Under the pieces are notes generated by a model that saw only the letters and a program-made list of their open reading frames with translations, did no database searches and was not told the DNA's origin. 64,000 nt of DNA, from NCBI RefSeq assembly GCF_003233845.1, contig NZ_QKRB01000037.1, forward strand, positions 107,464 through 171,463, in the 5' to 3' direction. Position 1 is the first letter of the stretch. Every line of letters begins with the position of its first letter. This DNA comes from Paenibacillus sambharensis (GTDB lineage: Bacteria; Bacillota; Bacilli; Paenibacillales; Paenibacillaceae). Position numbers and translations under genes: made by a program. Of the stretch, positions 8,236 through 15,530 are shown piece by piece.

Positions 8236-8289
8236 CACATTGCGCAATTAATTTATTTTATTGTGCTATAAAATTATAAATTGTCCAAT
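8218..8289. promoter_or_regulatory. Widely spaced operator-like inverted repeat
   Basis: ATTGGACAA (8218-8226) and TTGTCCAAT (8281-8289) are perfect 9-bp inverted copies separated by 54 bp. One overlaps the leftward promoter. The geometry suits two sites bridged by a DNA-looping repressor, presumably the XRE protein (inference). Confidence 0.45.
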
Positions 8290-8303
8290 CATACAGATGA
8301 TTT

Positions 8304-8344
8304 GTACATTTCAATAAAAATGTACGCAGCTGTCATTATGACAG
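8304..8344. promoter_or_regulatory. Two perfect palindromes in the divergent control region
   Basis: GTACATTT (8304-8311) pairs with AAATGTAC (8318-8325), and CTGTCATTATGACAG (8330-8344) is a perfect 15-bp palindrome. They sit between the divergent promoters of the two cassette arms. The CTGTCA...TGACAG motif recurs ahead of the AIPR-like gene. Confidence 0.45.
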
Positions 8345-8376
8345 ATTAGTGTTTCAAATCTTCTTTTAGTTGTCCT

Positions 8377-8405
8377 TTGGTCAAAAAATTGATATATTAT
8401 ATCAT
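8377..8405 (+). promoter_or_regulatory. Promoter of the rightward dndB arm with overlapping palindrome
   Basis: TTGGTC (8377-8382), 17-nt spacer, TATCAT (8400-8405). A perfect palindrome TGATATATTATATCA (8390-8404) covers the spacer and -10, so binding there would block this promoter. The start codon follows 34 bases later with AAAGGATG as ribosome binding site. Confidence 0.45.
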
Positions 8406-8439
8406 ATATAAATTACGTACGTAAAGGATGTGATTTACT

Positions 8440-9508
8440 ATGGATTCCACCTTCAGTTACAGCTTCCCTGCCCTGCGCGGCACCCAAGCTGGTAAGGAAT
8501 ACTATGTCGGAATGTGTCCTCTGCGAGTCATCCCAAAATCTTTTCATTTGATGAAGAAGAAGTCGGGCCCGAACATAGAGCACAAAGAACCCTTAACAAG
8601 TCTCGGATCCCCGAGATTACCTCATATATCTTAAACAACCAAAACGATTACGTCTTTTCTTCACTAACAGCTTCAGTTGATGGTGAAATGGCGTTTATTC
8701 CTTATTCTGACGATCCACAATTCAATGACATAGGACGCTTAGTTATTTCAATGGATGCTCGTTTTTTGATAAGCGACGGCCAACACAGACGTGCTGCCAT
8801 CGAAGAAGCTCTGCGCACATCGTCAGAATTGGGACAAGAAACGATTTCAGTGGTGTTCTTTAAAGATATTGGACTCCAAATGAGTCAACAAATGTTCGCG
8901 GATTTGAATCGTCACGCGGTAAATACAACTTCTTCACTCGGAATTTTATACGAACATCGTGATCAACTCGCTAATATTACCAAGGAAGTAATAGCGGAGA
9001 TTCCGCTCATGGACCGATATACTGATAAAGAAAGACCATCTTTGTCCAAGCTGTCCCCAAGATTTTCGCTTTAAACAACATCTTTCATACGAATTGTCGA
9101 ATTCTCAATAAGAAGAAAGGCGAATTCATTTCAGATCAAGAAAAAAAGTTTCTGAAAGAATTTTGGCTGGAATTGTGTGATGCGATGATTGAATGGCAGC
9201 AAGTTTTCCGTAAAGAGCTCTCACCATCTGTACTGCGAATTAACTTTATTAATGCGCATGGGGTCTTCCTTGAGGCCATGGGAGTCATTGGGAATTATTT
9301 ATACAATAACAATCCAACTGATTGGCGACAATACATACAATCTTTGTCGACTTTTGATTGGAACCGAACGAATTCCAGTGAATGGCTGGGACGAGCAGTT
9401 GCCTCAACAGGGCGAATTAACAAAAACAACGATACCACCCAATTGACCGCTAATCTGATAAAGATGAAATTAAATCTTTCATTAGATGAGAACACTAGCG
9501 TTGCATAA
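8440..9508 (+). pseudogene. dndB: DndB (DNA phosphorothioation regulator), broken by two frameshifts
   Basis: Three frames in succession give one DndB protein. 8440 onward: YSFPALRGTQAGKEYYVGMC. After a shift at 8535-8538: FDEEEVGPEHRAQRTLNKSR, MDARFLISDGQHRRAAIEEA and MFADLNRHAVN, all DndB hallmarks. After a shift at 9055-9058: the C-terminal half to 9508 (ending NLSLDENTSVA). Each break is one missing base in a homopolymer (AAAA and CCCC). DndB normally represses the dnd operon and precedes dndC, dndD and dndE; none of these follow, only an IS4-family element. Either a decayed gene or two sequence errors. Confidence 0.85.
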
Positions 9509-9572
9509 AACGCTGACAGACAATTCAGATAATTAGTTTCTTCCATCAGAACCAAAAGGTCGAGCAGCCATT

Positions 9573-10848
9573 AAAGGTAGCTCTGTCCATTTGGTAATTT
9601 ATGTATATCCACTCGGCTTTTGCGTCAGACAATGCCCTTCGGGCCGACTTGGTTACGTGGGTTCTAACCGTCTCCGTCCTGCAGACTTGCGGCTCGGTTT
9701 ACGCTTCATCCGCCCGATCCACAGTGCATAAGGCTTCCACATCAGAGCTTTCAGCCATCGCTGGATCTGCAGCAGGGAGTGCTCTACGTTCGCGTCCAGT
9801 TTGGCCAGCATAAGCAGGCAAAAAGCGATAAGCGTCAGCCAAACCTGGTTGTGTGCGGCCTGTTGGCTTGTACCATAGAAATGCTTAATCTTCAGATGCT
9901 GCTTCATCCATTTGAAGAAGGTCTCAATGGCCCAGCGGCTGCGGTACATCTCACTGATTTCATCGCAAGACAGATCGAAACGGTTGGTGAGCAGAATGAG
10001 CAAATTACTCTGGGAGTCGGTGGTTTCCACCATCCGAAGCTTGTGCTTCATCCGCTTTTGTCCGGAACCGACCAGCACCCTTTCATCCATGGTGACCTTG
10101 CTGTCCTCTGGAATTTCAAGCGATTGGAGCGGTTCAATCATCGCGTTCTCCTTCAAGCGAGTTGCGAAGTAGATCCCGTCCGAGCAGTAACGATCAAAGA
10201 TCCTGTAGTCCACGTATCCGCGGTCAAATACGTACGTGATCCCTTCTTCGTGGATGAGATCGTCCATCTGTGTCCGGTCATTTTTCCTAGCTGTCGTAAT
10301 GGTCGCCTTCTCTGGCAGGACCTCATGGGCATCTGCAAAAGCAAGTCGCAGGTGAAGTTTTATCCCGGCCTTGGTCTTTCGAAAATCGGCCCACTTGTAC
10401 CGCTGCAAGCAAAGGGCAACGGTGGTCGAGTCGATAATCCGAAGTGCTTTGCGATTTGCGATCGAACAGCCATGCCTGGACAATATCTGCTTCGCCAGCC
10501 GCTCGAAAATCTGCTGGAGCAGGTCTGGATTTACCCGACTATGCTTGCGGCTTAACTGCGCTGCAGAGATCGTCTCCAAGCCCAGTTCTCGCTGAAATTC
10601 CTTACTCAAAACGTCGTCGGCTATCTCCCGCAGCCCTTCGCGCTGCTGCAGCTGTGCATGCAAGAACAGCTTGAGGTAGGCGAGTGTTGTAAGCTTCTTT
10701 ACATACTTGTCCTGACCGGATTTAGCAATCTGGGTATGAAACATTTTTGAACAAATTGGCGAAAGCCATTTACCAAATGAAGAAAATAGGGTATCCTTAT
10801 CCATGCGTGAATCCTTTCATTGGATTATGGACAGGGACTACCTACCAT
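9573..10848 (-). mobile_element. IS4-family insertion sequence
   Basis: One transposase gene is framed by imperfect inverted ends: AGGTAGCTCTGTCCAT on the left (9575-9590) and, inverted, AGGTAGTCCCTGTCCAT on the right (about 10827-10843), which match if one gap is allowed. I find no clear target duplication, so exact ends are uncertain. Base composition is closer to the core genome than to the cassette. It sits between the dndB remnant and the small HTH gene, where dndCDE would be expected. Confidence 0.6.
9653..10804 (-). CDS. IS4-family DDE transposase, 383 aa
   Basis: The start at 10804 follows AAAGGATT. An N-terminal DUF4372-like region (about 1-75) precedes the DDE core: first Asp in LRIIDSTT, second Asp in YVFDRGYVDY, and the YREK block YRSRWAIETFFKWMK with the catalytic Glu. 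The C-terminal helical segment is intact to ALWIGRMKRK. The frame is open throughout, so the enzyme is probably active or recently so. It catalyses cut-and-paste movement of its own element. Confidence 0.9.
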   Translation of the reverse strand: MDKDTLFSSFGKWLSPICSKMFHTQIAKSGQDKYVKKLTTLAYLKLFLHAQLQQREGLREIADDVLSKEFQRELGLETISAAQLSRKHSRVNPDLLQQIFERLAKQILSRHGCSIANRKALRIIDSTTVALCLQRYKWADFRKTKAGIKLHLRLAFADAHEVLPEKATITTARKNDRTQMDDLIHEEGITYVFDRGYVDYRIFDRYCSDGIYFATRLKENAMIEPLQSLEIPEDSKVTMDERVLVGSGQKRMKHKLRMVETTDSQSNLLILLTNRFDLSCDEISEMYRSRWAIETFFKWMKQHLKIKHFYGTSQQAAHNQVWLTLIAFCLLMLAKLDANVEHSLLQIQRWLKALMWKPYALWIGRMKRKPSRKSAGRRRLEPT

Positions 10849-10968
10849 TTCCATTGTAAAGGATTTTTTTTGCCCAGAAAGCCTGATAACTGAAAGTTTT
10901 GAAGATTTCGTTAATATTAATGCAACACTAGTGATGTCCGATAAAACTTTTAAAAGAAGGTGTATCTC

Positions 10969-11208
10969 TTGAGTAATGTTTCTGATCTAGGAAGAATATT
11001 GAGCGATATGTACCATAAAGCACCACATGGCAAACAAGTAGCAAAGATTCATTTATTCGGTGTGAAATACGCCGATGTAATAATGCGGAACAACCTCAGT
11101 GTTAAAGAGATAGTAAGTGTCTCAGGGATAAACCCATCCTACGCAACCGAAGTTAGCAAAGGAATAAAGCTTTCGGAATTCGTCATCCCAAGAGATTTAA
11201 CCACCTAA
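10969..11208 (+). CDS. Small conserved HTH-like protein, 79 aa
   Basis: TTG 10969 is preferred because AAGAAGG ends 8 nt upstream; a GTG at 10960 would overlap it. The protein is one compact helical domain: LGRILSDMYHKAPHGKQVAKIHLFG, then LSVKEIVSVSGINPSYATEV, which reads as a helix-turn-helix, ending KLSEFVIPRDLTT. I recognise this as a small conserved family but not its function. It lies 46 nt before a GIY-YIG-like gene in the same direction, so the two form a likely operon. Confidence 0.65.
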   Translation: MSNVSDLGRILSDMYHKAPHGKQVAKIHLFGVKYADVIMRNNLSVKEIVSVSGINPSYATEVSKGIKLSEFVIPRDLTT

Positions 11209-11254
11209 GAAGCAGAGATTCTTCTCCATAAAAATAAATAGGGGTAGTTTATAA

Positions 11255-11704
11255 ATGTTCACAATCAAAGACGAATTGCTGTCCATGATTAGGGTAGCTG
11301 GTGTCAAAGTCCTAGATGAACAAATACAAGTTGAGAATAGAGGCAACCCTCATAAATTGACCAAATTAAATGGGAAGATAGTTGTCTATACGTTCTCGTA
11401 TGAAGGCCAGCATTTGAAGATTGGCAAAGCTGGACCTAAAAGTGCGGCAAGAGTTAATAGTCATCATTACGATCCAGACAGTTCAATGAGTAATTTATCG
11501 AAATCCATTTTGGGTGATACCGATTTCGAACTGTATGCTTTAAGCAAGTCAACTGTCGGAGAGTGGATCAAGAATAATACGGAGAGAATAGACATCTTAA
11601 TTGATTATCAATTAGGCATCTTTATTCTCAACTTCGTTGAGGCTTACCTTCACCTCAAGTTCCAACCCAAATACGAGGGATATGAAGGCCAACGTCGTAA
11701 GTAA
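11255..11704 (+). CDS. GIY-YIG-like protein, 149 aa
   Basis: VVYTFSYEGQHLKIGKAGPK (43-62) followed by SAARVNSHHY is a divergent GIY-YIG pattern: VYTF replaces GIY, KIGKAG replaces YIG, and Arg66 occupies the conserved position. The second half (VGEWIKNNTERIDILIDYQLG... EAYLHLKFQPKYEG) has a Glu that could be the catalytic acid. It is distinct from the short GIY-YIG gene at the head of the leftward operon. With no proven substrate, I rate the superfamily assignment as moderate. Confidence 0.6.
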   Translation: MFTIKDELLSMIRVAGVKVLDEQIQVENRGNPHKLTKLNGKIVVYTFSYEGQHLKIGKAGPKSAARVNSHHYDPDSSMSNLSKSILGDTDFELYALSKSTVGEWIKNNTERIDILIDYQLGIFILNFVEAYLHLKFQPKYEGYEGQRRK

Positions 11705-12040
11705 TTTGATCTTTCAAAGTGCAAATCCATTAGAAGTGGAGCTCTTCGTGTCTAGCACTTTGAAACGGACCACAAAAGCCGACCAATTCAATGATCCTCT
11801 CTCAGGACGAGCCCATCTCCACCCTGCTCCTCTGCTCGCCGTACCTTCAGCGTGGAGACCGAGAAGAACTTTTTAGGCTTAGCCCTCTACTGCTGAAACA
11901 AATGCGGGAGGGGCTTTTTCCTTTGCCCAGAAAAGCCTCTAAATTGCAATGCAAGCTTTCTTTCGCCATTTGACGTAATAACTAATCCAAATATTTCCGA
12001 TATAATTTATATCTACATAAGAAGGGTTGGGTTATATTTT
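11705..12040. other. Gap with a terminator and a promoter -10
   Basis: After the GIY-YIG-like gene comes about 170 bp with no recognisable gene, a terminator (11881-11919), and an AT-rich leader with TATAAT near 12002-12007 upstream of the next gene. An open frame at 11791-11973 runs through the terminator and has no ribosome binding site, so it is not called. Confidence 0.4.
11881..11919 (+). terminator. Rho-independent terminator
   Basis: AGCCCTC (11881-11887) pairs with GAGGGGCT (11908-11915) with one bulged G, followed by TTTT. It would end transcripts of the small HTH / GIY-YIG-like pair. Confidence 0.55.
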
Positions 12041-12457
12041 ATGACGAACGGATCAAATGAAATTAAAACACTTGATGTTAAAAAAGTTCTTGATCTTGCT
12101 AATAATAAGCATATTATCGACGCATTTGTAACTGATGAGTATAATGAGCAAGAAATAGTCGTAGCAATTGTTGCTAGAGTCCGACTTGCTGATATTAAAA
12201 CGAATCAAGGTTGGAAGGCCACTGTTGTAGATGCTAAAAGAAGTCGCTTTTATGATGGTGTAGAAATTATTACAGAATCTGAAAACCGCATGGCGTCTAA
12301 CGCTACAAGTCTACACTTAGATACGGGAACATTCTATTCTGACTATGAAGGATATAATGTTAAAAAGCAGCGAGACTATGTTAAACAAAATGGTAAGAAG
12401 TCGTTGGACCGCTATCAACAGTTCTACTCTGAACCTATCCCCTCTACAGAACAATAA
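12041..12457 (+). CDS. Unknown protein, 138 aa, last gene of cassette II
   Basis: Soluble, acidic alpha/beta protein with no membrane segment: VKKVLDLANNKHIIDAFVTD, EIVVAIVARVRLADIKTNQG, then FYDGVEIITESENRM and a polar C-terminus. I recognise no family. A TATAAT box lies about 35 nt upstream; the ribosome binding site (AGAAGGG) is rather far from the ATG (14 nt), so the start is uncertain. It ends 76 bases before the right inverted repeat, the position where cassette cargo genes are often found. Confidence 0.6.
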   Translation: MTNGSNEIKTLDVKKVLDLANNKHIIDAFVTDEYNEQEIVVAIVARVRLADIKTNQGWKATVVDAKRSRFYDGVEIITESENRMASNATSLHLDTGTFYSDYEGYNVKKQRDYVKQNGKKSLDRYQQFYSEPIPSTEQ

Positions 12458-12533
12458 TTTGCTGCAGTCATTTGCTTAACTATCTTACACTTGTAGAATA
12501 ACAAAATCCTTGCCGCATTCTTGGACAGCTAAG

Positions 12534-12558
12534 AAAAAATTTCGCCCTATTTATGATA
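12534..12558 (-). repeat. Right terminal inverted repeat of cassette II
   Basis: Read leftward it is TATCATAAATAGGGCGAAAT (plus TTTTT) and pairs with 3081-3105 at 22 of 25 positions. It overlaps the rlmH stop codon, so the outer part of the repeat is the gene end itself. Confidence 0.65.
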
Positions 12559-12567
12559 AGGCTCCCC
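12544..12567. repeat. Genuine rlmH 3' end, att site C
   Basis: Last codons and stop of the intact rlmH. Matches repeat B at 22 of 24 bases and, at the protein level, both B and A exactly. The same C-terminal codons form the SCC attB site in staphylococci (established knowledge). Confidence 0.75.
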
Positions 12568-13026
12568 CCGATTAATCTTCACCGCTCGATACACCTGCTC
12601 GGTCAGCACCAGCCGCATCAGCTGATGCGGCAGCGTCATCCGCCCAAAGCTGAGCTTCTGCTGTGCGCGCTTCAGCACGTTCTCGCCGAGCCCGTTGGAG
12701 CCGCCGATCACGAACACGACGTGGCTGCTGCCGTAGGTGCCGAGCTTGTCCAGCTGGGCGGCCAGGTCCTCGGAGGACCACAGCTGTCCGCCGATGGCCA
12801 GGGCGATCACATGCGCATCCGGCTTGATCTGGGCCAGCAGACGTTCGCCCTCCCGCTCACGCACCTGCGCCTCCTCCGCTGCACTCATCGTCTCTGGCGC
12901 CTTCTCATCCGGCACCTCAATCATATCGAACTTTATGTAAGGCTTCAGACGCTTAGCATACTCTCCAATGCCGTCCACCAGATATTTTTCCTTCAGCTTC
13001 CCTACCGCTGCAACCTGCACATGCAT
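12547..13026 (-). CDS. rlmH: 23S rRNA (pseudouridine1915-N3)-methyltransferase RlmH, 159 aa
   Basis: RlmH methylates pseudouridine 1915 in helix 69 of 23S rRNA using SAM. The SPOUT knot motif is clear ([19 protein letters not shown], then [22 protein letters not shown]), with the invariant GEPYHK terminus. ATG 13026 follows GGAGG and gives the usual 159 residues starting [15 protein letters not shown]. The gene is intact despite cassette integration at its last codons, because insertion regenerates the end. Its nearness to oriC matches the staphylococcal arrangement. Confidence 0.97.
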   Translation of the reverse strand: MHVQVAAVGKLKEKYLVDGIGEYAKRLKPYIKFDMIEVPDEKAPETMSAAEEAQVREREGERLLAQIKPDAHVIALAIGGQLWSSEDLAAQLDKLGTYGSSHVVFVIGGSNGLGENVLKRAQQKLSFGRMTLPHQLMRLVLTEQVYRAVKINRGEPYHK

Positions 13027-13249
13027 TCGCTCATTTCCTCCTCTATAATCAAGCAGGCAACCTGCCCGCCATAATGCCATTATTTATTCCAACTATATGT
13101 CTTTCCCAGCCTCCACGCTGTTCAAATGTTAGAATCATGAAGCTTTTCTAATACGTCTAGACGTTTATAATGCACTCGTGCAAGGTTATAAACGATACAG
13201 AAGCGCACACAACACATACAACACTTTGGATTTCGAAAGGGGTATAACC

Positions 13250-13579
13250 ATGAACAAACAGAAATGGGTTAAGTCTTCGCTGACAGCTGTACTGGGTGCT
13301 ACACTGGTATTCGGTGCCGCAGCTTGCGGTAATGCCGAGAACAACAATGTGGTGGTCGAAGACGAGAATGTTGTCACGCCGGATACAACTAATCCTACTC
13401 CGGACACAACAACGCCTGATACAGGTACAACCATGCCTGACGCAGGCACAACGACACCTGACACTGATGCAACTGCGCCTGATGTTGACGTAACAACACC
13501 TGACGTGGATATCGACTCCCCAGAGGGAGAAGGCATTACGGAAGAAGGCACATCCCAAGACACAACAACTACTCCATAA
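13250..13579 (+). CDS. Small lipoprotein with Pro-Asp-Thr repeats, 109 aa
   Basis: ATG 13250 has AAAGGGG 7 nt upstream. Residues 1-27 are a lipoprotein signal (MNKQKWVKSSLTAVLGATLV, lipobox GAAAC). After lipidation the chain is a low-complexity, acidic, unstructured stretch of TPD(T/V)xxTT units (about residues 40-90), which suits a spacer through the wall. No enzymatic domain is present. A perfect palindrome ACGTCTAGACGT (13153-13164) and TATAAT (13166-13171) lie upstream and may control it. Convergent with the next gene across a terminator. Confidence 0.75.
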   Translation: MNKQKWVKSSLTAVLGATLVFGAAACGNAENNNVVVEDENVVTPDTTNPTPDTTTPDTGTTMPDAGTTTPDTDATAPDVDVTTPDVDIDSPEGEGITEEGTSQDTTTTP

Positions 13580-13595
13580 TACATGATGATACAGG

Positions 13596-13637
13596 AAAAC
13601 CCGCGCATCAGGCCAACCGGCCTGACCGCGGGTTTCT
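13596..13637 (+). terminator. Terminator of the lipoprotein gene
   Basis: Stem AACCCGCG with CGCGGGTT and inner TCAGGCC with GGCCTGA, followed by TTTCTTGTTGTT. Strong Rho-independent structure. Confidence 0.8.
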
Positions 13638-13659
13638 TGTTGTTAACCTGTCAACCGGC

Positions 13660-13827
13660 TCACACCAGCAGAATCTCCGCTCTCTGCTCACAGAGATCGC
13701 ACTTGCGCGGGGGATCCCAGTCCGCAAACTGGGTCCGGTCCAGATCCACCATATCCGGCGCATCCTCATAATCGTCCACGAATTTATCGATGGCTAGTTC
13801 CACATGCTGTTTGCATACACAATACAT
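13660..13827 (-). CDS. yyzF: CxxH/CxxC zinc-binding small protein (YyzF family), 55 aa
   Basis: Translation from ATG 13827 gives MYCVCKQHVELAIDKFVDDY and ends RKCDLCEQRAEILLV. The CKQH and CDLC pairs are the defining CxxH/CxxC motif, a probable single zinc site; between them is an acidic segment with DWDPP. Family members occur next to htrA near rlmH in Bacillus relatives, as here: the htrA stop lies only 10 bp upstream, so the genes are probably co-transcribed. Function is unknown. Confidence 0.85.
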   Translation of the reverse strand: MYCVCKQHVELAIDKFVDDYEDAPDMVDLDRTQFADWDPPRKCDLCEQRAEILLV

Positions 13828-13836
13828 AAGCGCGTC

Positions 13837-15159
13837 TTACTCCTCTTCGTTGTCCTTCTCGCCCAGCTTGAACGTCGTTGTCTTCAGCTTGCCATCCCGG
13901 TAAAAGGTTACGTCAATGGTGTCGCCGATTTCCTTCTTGTTATACAGATACTTCCGTAGCTCCATCGTGCTGCCGATTGCCTGGCGGTCGAGCTTCACAA
14001 TCACATCATTGAAGGCAAGCCCTGCTTCCTTAGCCGGTCCAAGCGACTCCAAGACTATGACCCCTTCGGTTACATCCTTCGGGAGGTTCAGCTCATCCCC
14101 GGCAGAAGGAAGCTTCTCTCCCTCGGCATCTTCCTCATCCGTCCATGCAGCCCCCGGCTGCTGCGACAGGTACTGTTCCAGGTCCAGTGTGTAGACACCC
14201 AAGTAAGGGCGCAGTACCTTGCCATGCTCCATCAGAGAATCCACGACAGGGAGAGCGCTGTTCATCGGAATCGCAAATCCAATCCCCTCGACACCATAAT
14301 CTGCGACTTTCATGCTGTTTATACCTACAACCTCACCACTAAGATTAACCAGTGCCCCGCCGCTGTTGCCTTGATTAATGGAAGCGTCAATCTGGATAAC
14401 CTCCTGCTCCCAGTCATAATTGCCGTCCTGGTTCAGCGACACCGGAATCGTGCGCTTGCTCTTGCTGACAATTCCCATCGTCAGGGAGTCACCGAGCCCC
14501 AGCGGATTGCCGATCGCGATCACCGTCTCCCCGTCCCTAAGCTTCATCGAATCGCCGATCGCAGCAACCGTATCAATGCCCTTGCCATCTATCTCAAGCA
14601 CAGCCAGGTCTGTAATCTGATCCATTCCCACAACCTTGGCCTCTCTTACTTCACCATTCACTAGCATAGCCTTCAAGGTATGAGCGCCTTCGACGACGTG
14701 ATAATTCGTAATAATGTAAGCATTACCGCCTGTTTTCTTGAAAATAACGCCCGAGCCCAGGCTCGCCTGCTGCAGCTCCGCTTCTTCCCCGCTGTCGAGC
14801 TCCTCTTCCGTCTCGTCCTCACTGCTCCACAAGCCTTCTCCCTGCGGCAGCAGCTGTTCGTTGATGATGCTCACGACTGCCGGCCTGACCACTGCTGCTG
14901 CCTGAATGGTACGCTCAAACGGATCTGCGGTCTGGATCGGGGCCGCACCAGTCTGCGTGCCCCCAGCCGGACTGCCGCTGTCGTAGCCGTAGATGAAGCC
15001 GAACATCACCACGGCGGCCATTGCACTGACGAAGGAGGAGACGAATGCGATCCGCACCGCTCCCCAGCTGCGTTTTGCCGGAATACCCCATTCATCCTTT
15101 CGCGAACGGACCCGGCGGGATACCCTCGTGGAATAAAAATCGTCGTCGAACAAGCTCAT
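13837..15159 (-). CDS. htrA: Membrane-anchored HtrA-type serine protease (YyxA/HtrC-like), 440 aa
   Basis: Degrades misfolded envelope proteins. Order: cytoplasmic N-terminus, one membrane segment (about 34-57), an acidic linker, trypsin-like domain with His154 (TNYHVVEG), Asp184 (ITDLAVLEI) and Ser266 (GNSGGAL), and a C-terminal PDZ domain (about 330-430). A Glu/Asp-rich insert (111-128) precedes the protease domain. Start chosen from GAGAGGAG at 9-nt spacing. It lies next to the Wal regulon, as in Bacillus. Confidence 0.93.
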   Translation of the reverse strand: MSLFDDDFYSTRVSRRVRSRKDEWGIPAKRSWGAVRIAFVSSFVSAMAAVVMFGFIYGYDSGSPAGGTQTGAAPIQTADPFERTIQAAAVVRPAVVSIINEQLLPQGEGLWSSEDETEEELDSGEEAELQQASLGSGVIFKKTGGNAYIITNYHVVEGAHTLKAMLVNGEVREAKVVGMDQITDLAVLEIDGKGIDTVAAIGDSMKLRDGETVIAIGNPLGLGDSLTMGIVSKSKRTIPVSLNQDGNYDWEQEVIQIDASINQGNSGGALVNLSGEVVGINSMKVADYGVEGIGFAIPMNSALPVVDSLMEHGKVLRPYLGVYTLDLEQYLSQQPGAAWTDEEDAEGEKLPSAGDELNLPKDVTEGVIVLESLGPAKEAGLAFNDVIVKLDRQAIGSTMELRKYLYNKKEIGDTIDVTFYRDGKLKTTTFKLGEKDNEEE

Positions 15160-15308
15160 ATCTATCGCTCCTCTCGATGCCGTGCATCAAGACTATTTTT
15201 AGACTTATAGGAATGTTTTCGGCAGAACGGATTACAATAGTAAGAGTACTAGAATTCCCTATACGAATCTGTACTAAACATCTGACATCACAAGAGGAGA
15301 TGATATTC

Positions 15309-15530
15309 ATGCAGTATTCACCAATGTCCGCCTGGGATCAGGTCAATATGACCGCCAAGCTTGCCGATATGAAGGATCAGCATTACCAGATGCTGCTGGC
15401 CTTCCATTCCATGCTCGACATCCTCATCGATAAGGGGCTCATCTCAAGGGATGAACTGGAGCGCAAAGCTGCAGCGCTGGACGCGGAGTCCGAAGCCGCT
15501 ATTTCTTCCTTACTTCGTCCCATGGGGTAG
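15309..15530 (+). CDS. Unknown small helical protein, 73 aa
   Basis: ATG 15309 has AGAGGAG 9 nt upstream. The product (MQYSPMSAWDQVNMTAKLAD, ending SLLRPMG) is predicted all-helical, with a run LLAFHSMLDILIDKGLISRDEL that resembles a short dimerisation helix pair. I recognise no family. Its 3' end overlaps the convergent walJ gene by 32 bases. It is divergent from htrA, whose start is 150 bp away. Confidence 0.65.
   Translation: MQYSPMSAWDQVNMTAKLADMKDQHYQMLLAFHSMLDILIDKGLISRDELERKAAALDAESEAAISSLLRPMG

Larger units (their letters stand above)
3080..12546. mobile_element. Cassette II: SCC-like element at the rlmH 3' end with candidate defence cargo
   Basis: It is bounded by att-like direct repeats (3056-3079 and 12544-12567) and by an imperfect inverted repeat (3081-3105 against 12558-12534, 22 of 25 matches). 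The rlmH 3' end is the known integration site of staphylococcal SCC elements, which also carry terminal inverted repeats. The contents are AT-richer than the flanking core and include nuclease, DGQHR, nucleotidase, AIPR-like and regulator genes. No large serine recombinase is present, so mobility would have to be supplied in trans or has been lost. Confidence 0.7.

Noticed and set aside
9779-10555. Long plus-strand open frame (258 codons) inside the IS4 transposase
   Set aside because: Antisense shadow of the intact transposase; composition and motifs belong to the minus-strand gene.
11791-11973. 60-codon frame after the GIY-YIG-like gene
   Set aside because: Crosses a Rho-independent terminator and has no ribosome binding site.
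1-12546. A large serine or tyrosine recombinase for the cassette
   Set aside because: Looked for resolvase and integrase motifs on both strands; none seen. The only recombination enzyme is the IS4 transposase.
12547-13026. rlmH as disrupted by the insertion
   Set aside because: The frame is complete at the standard 159 residues; integration regenerates the terminal codons.
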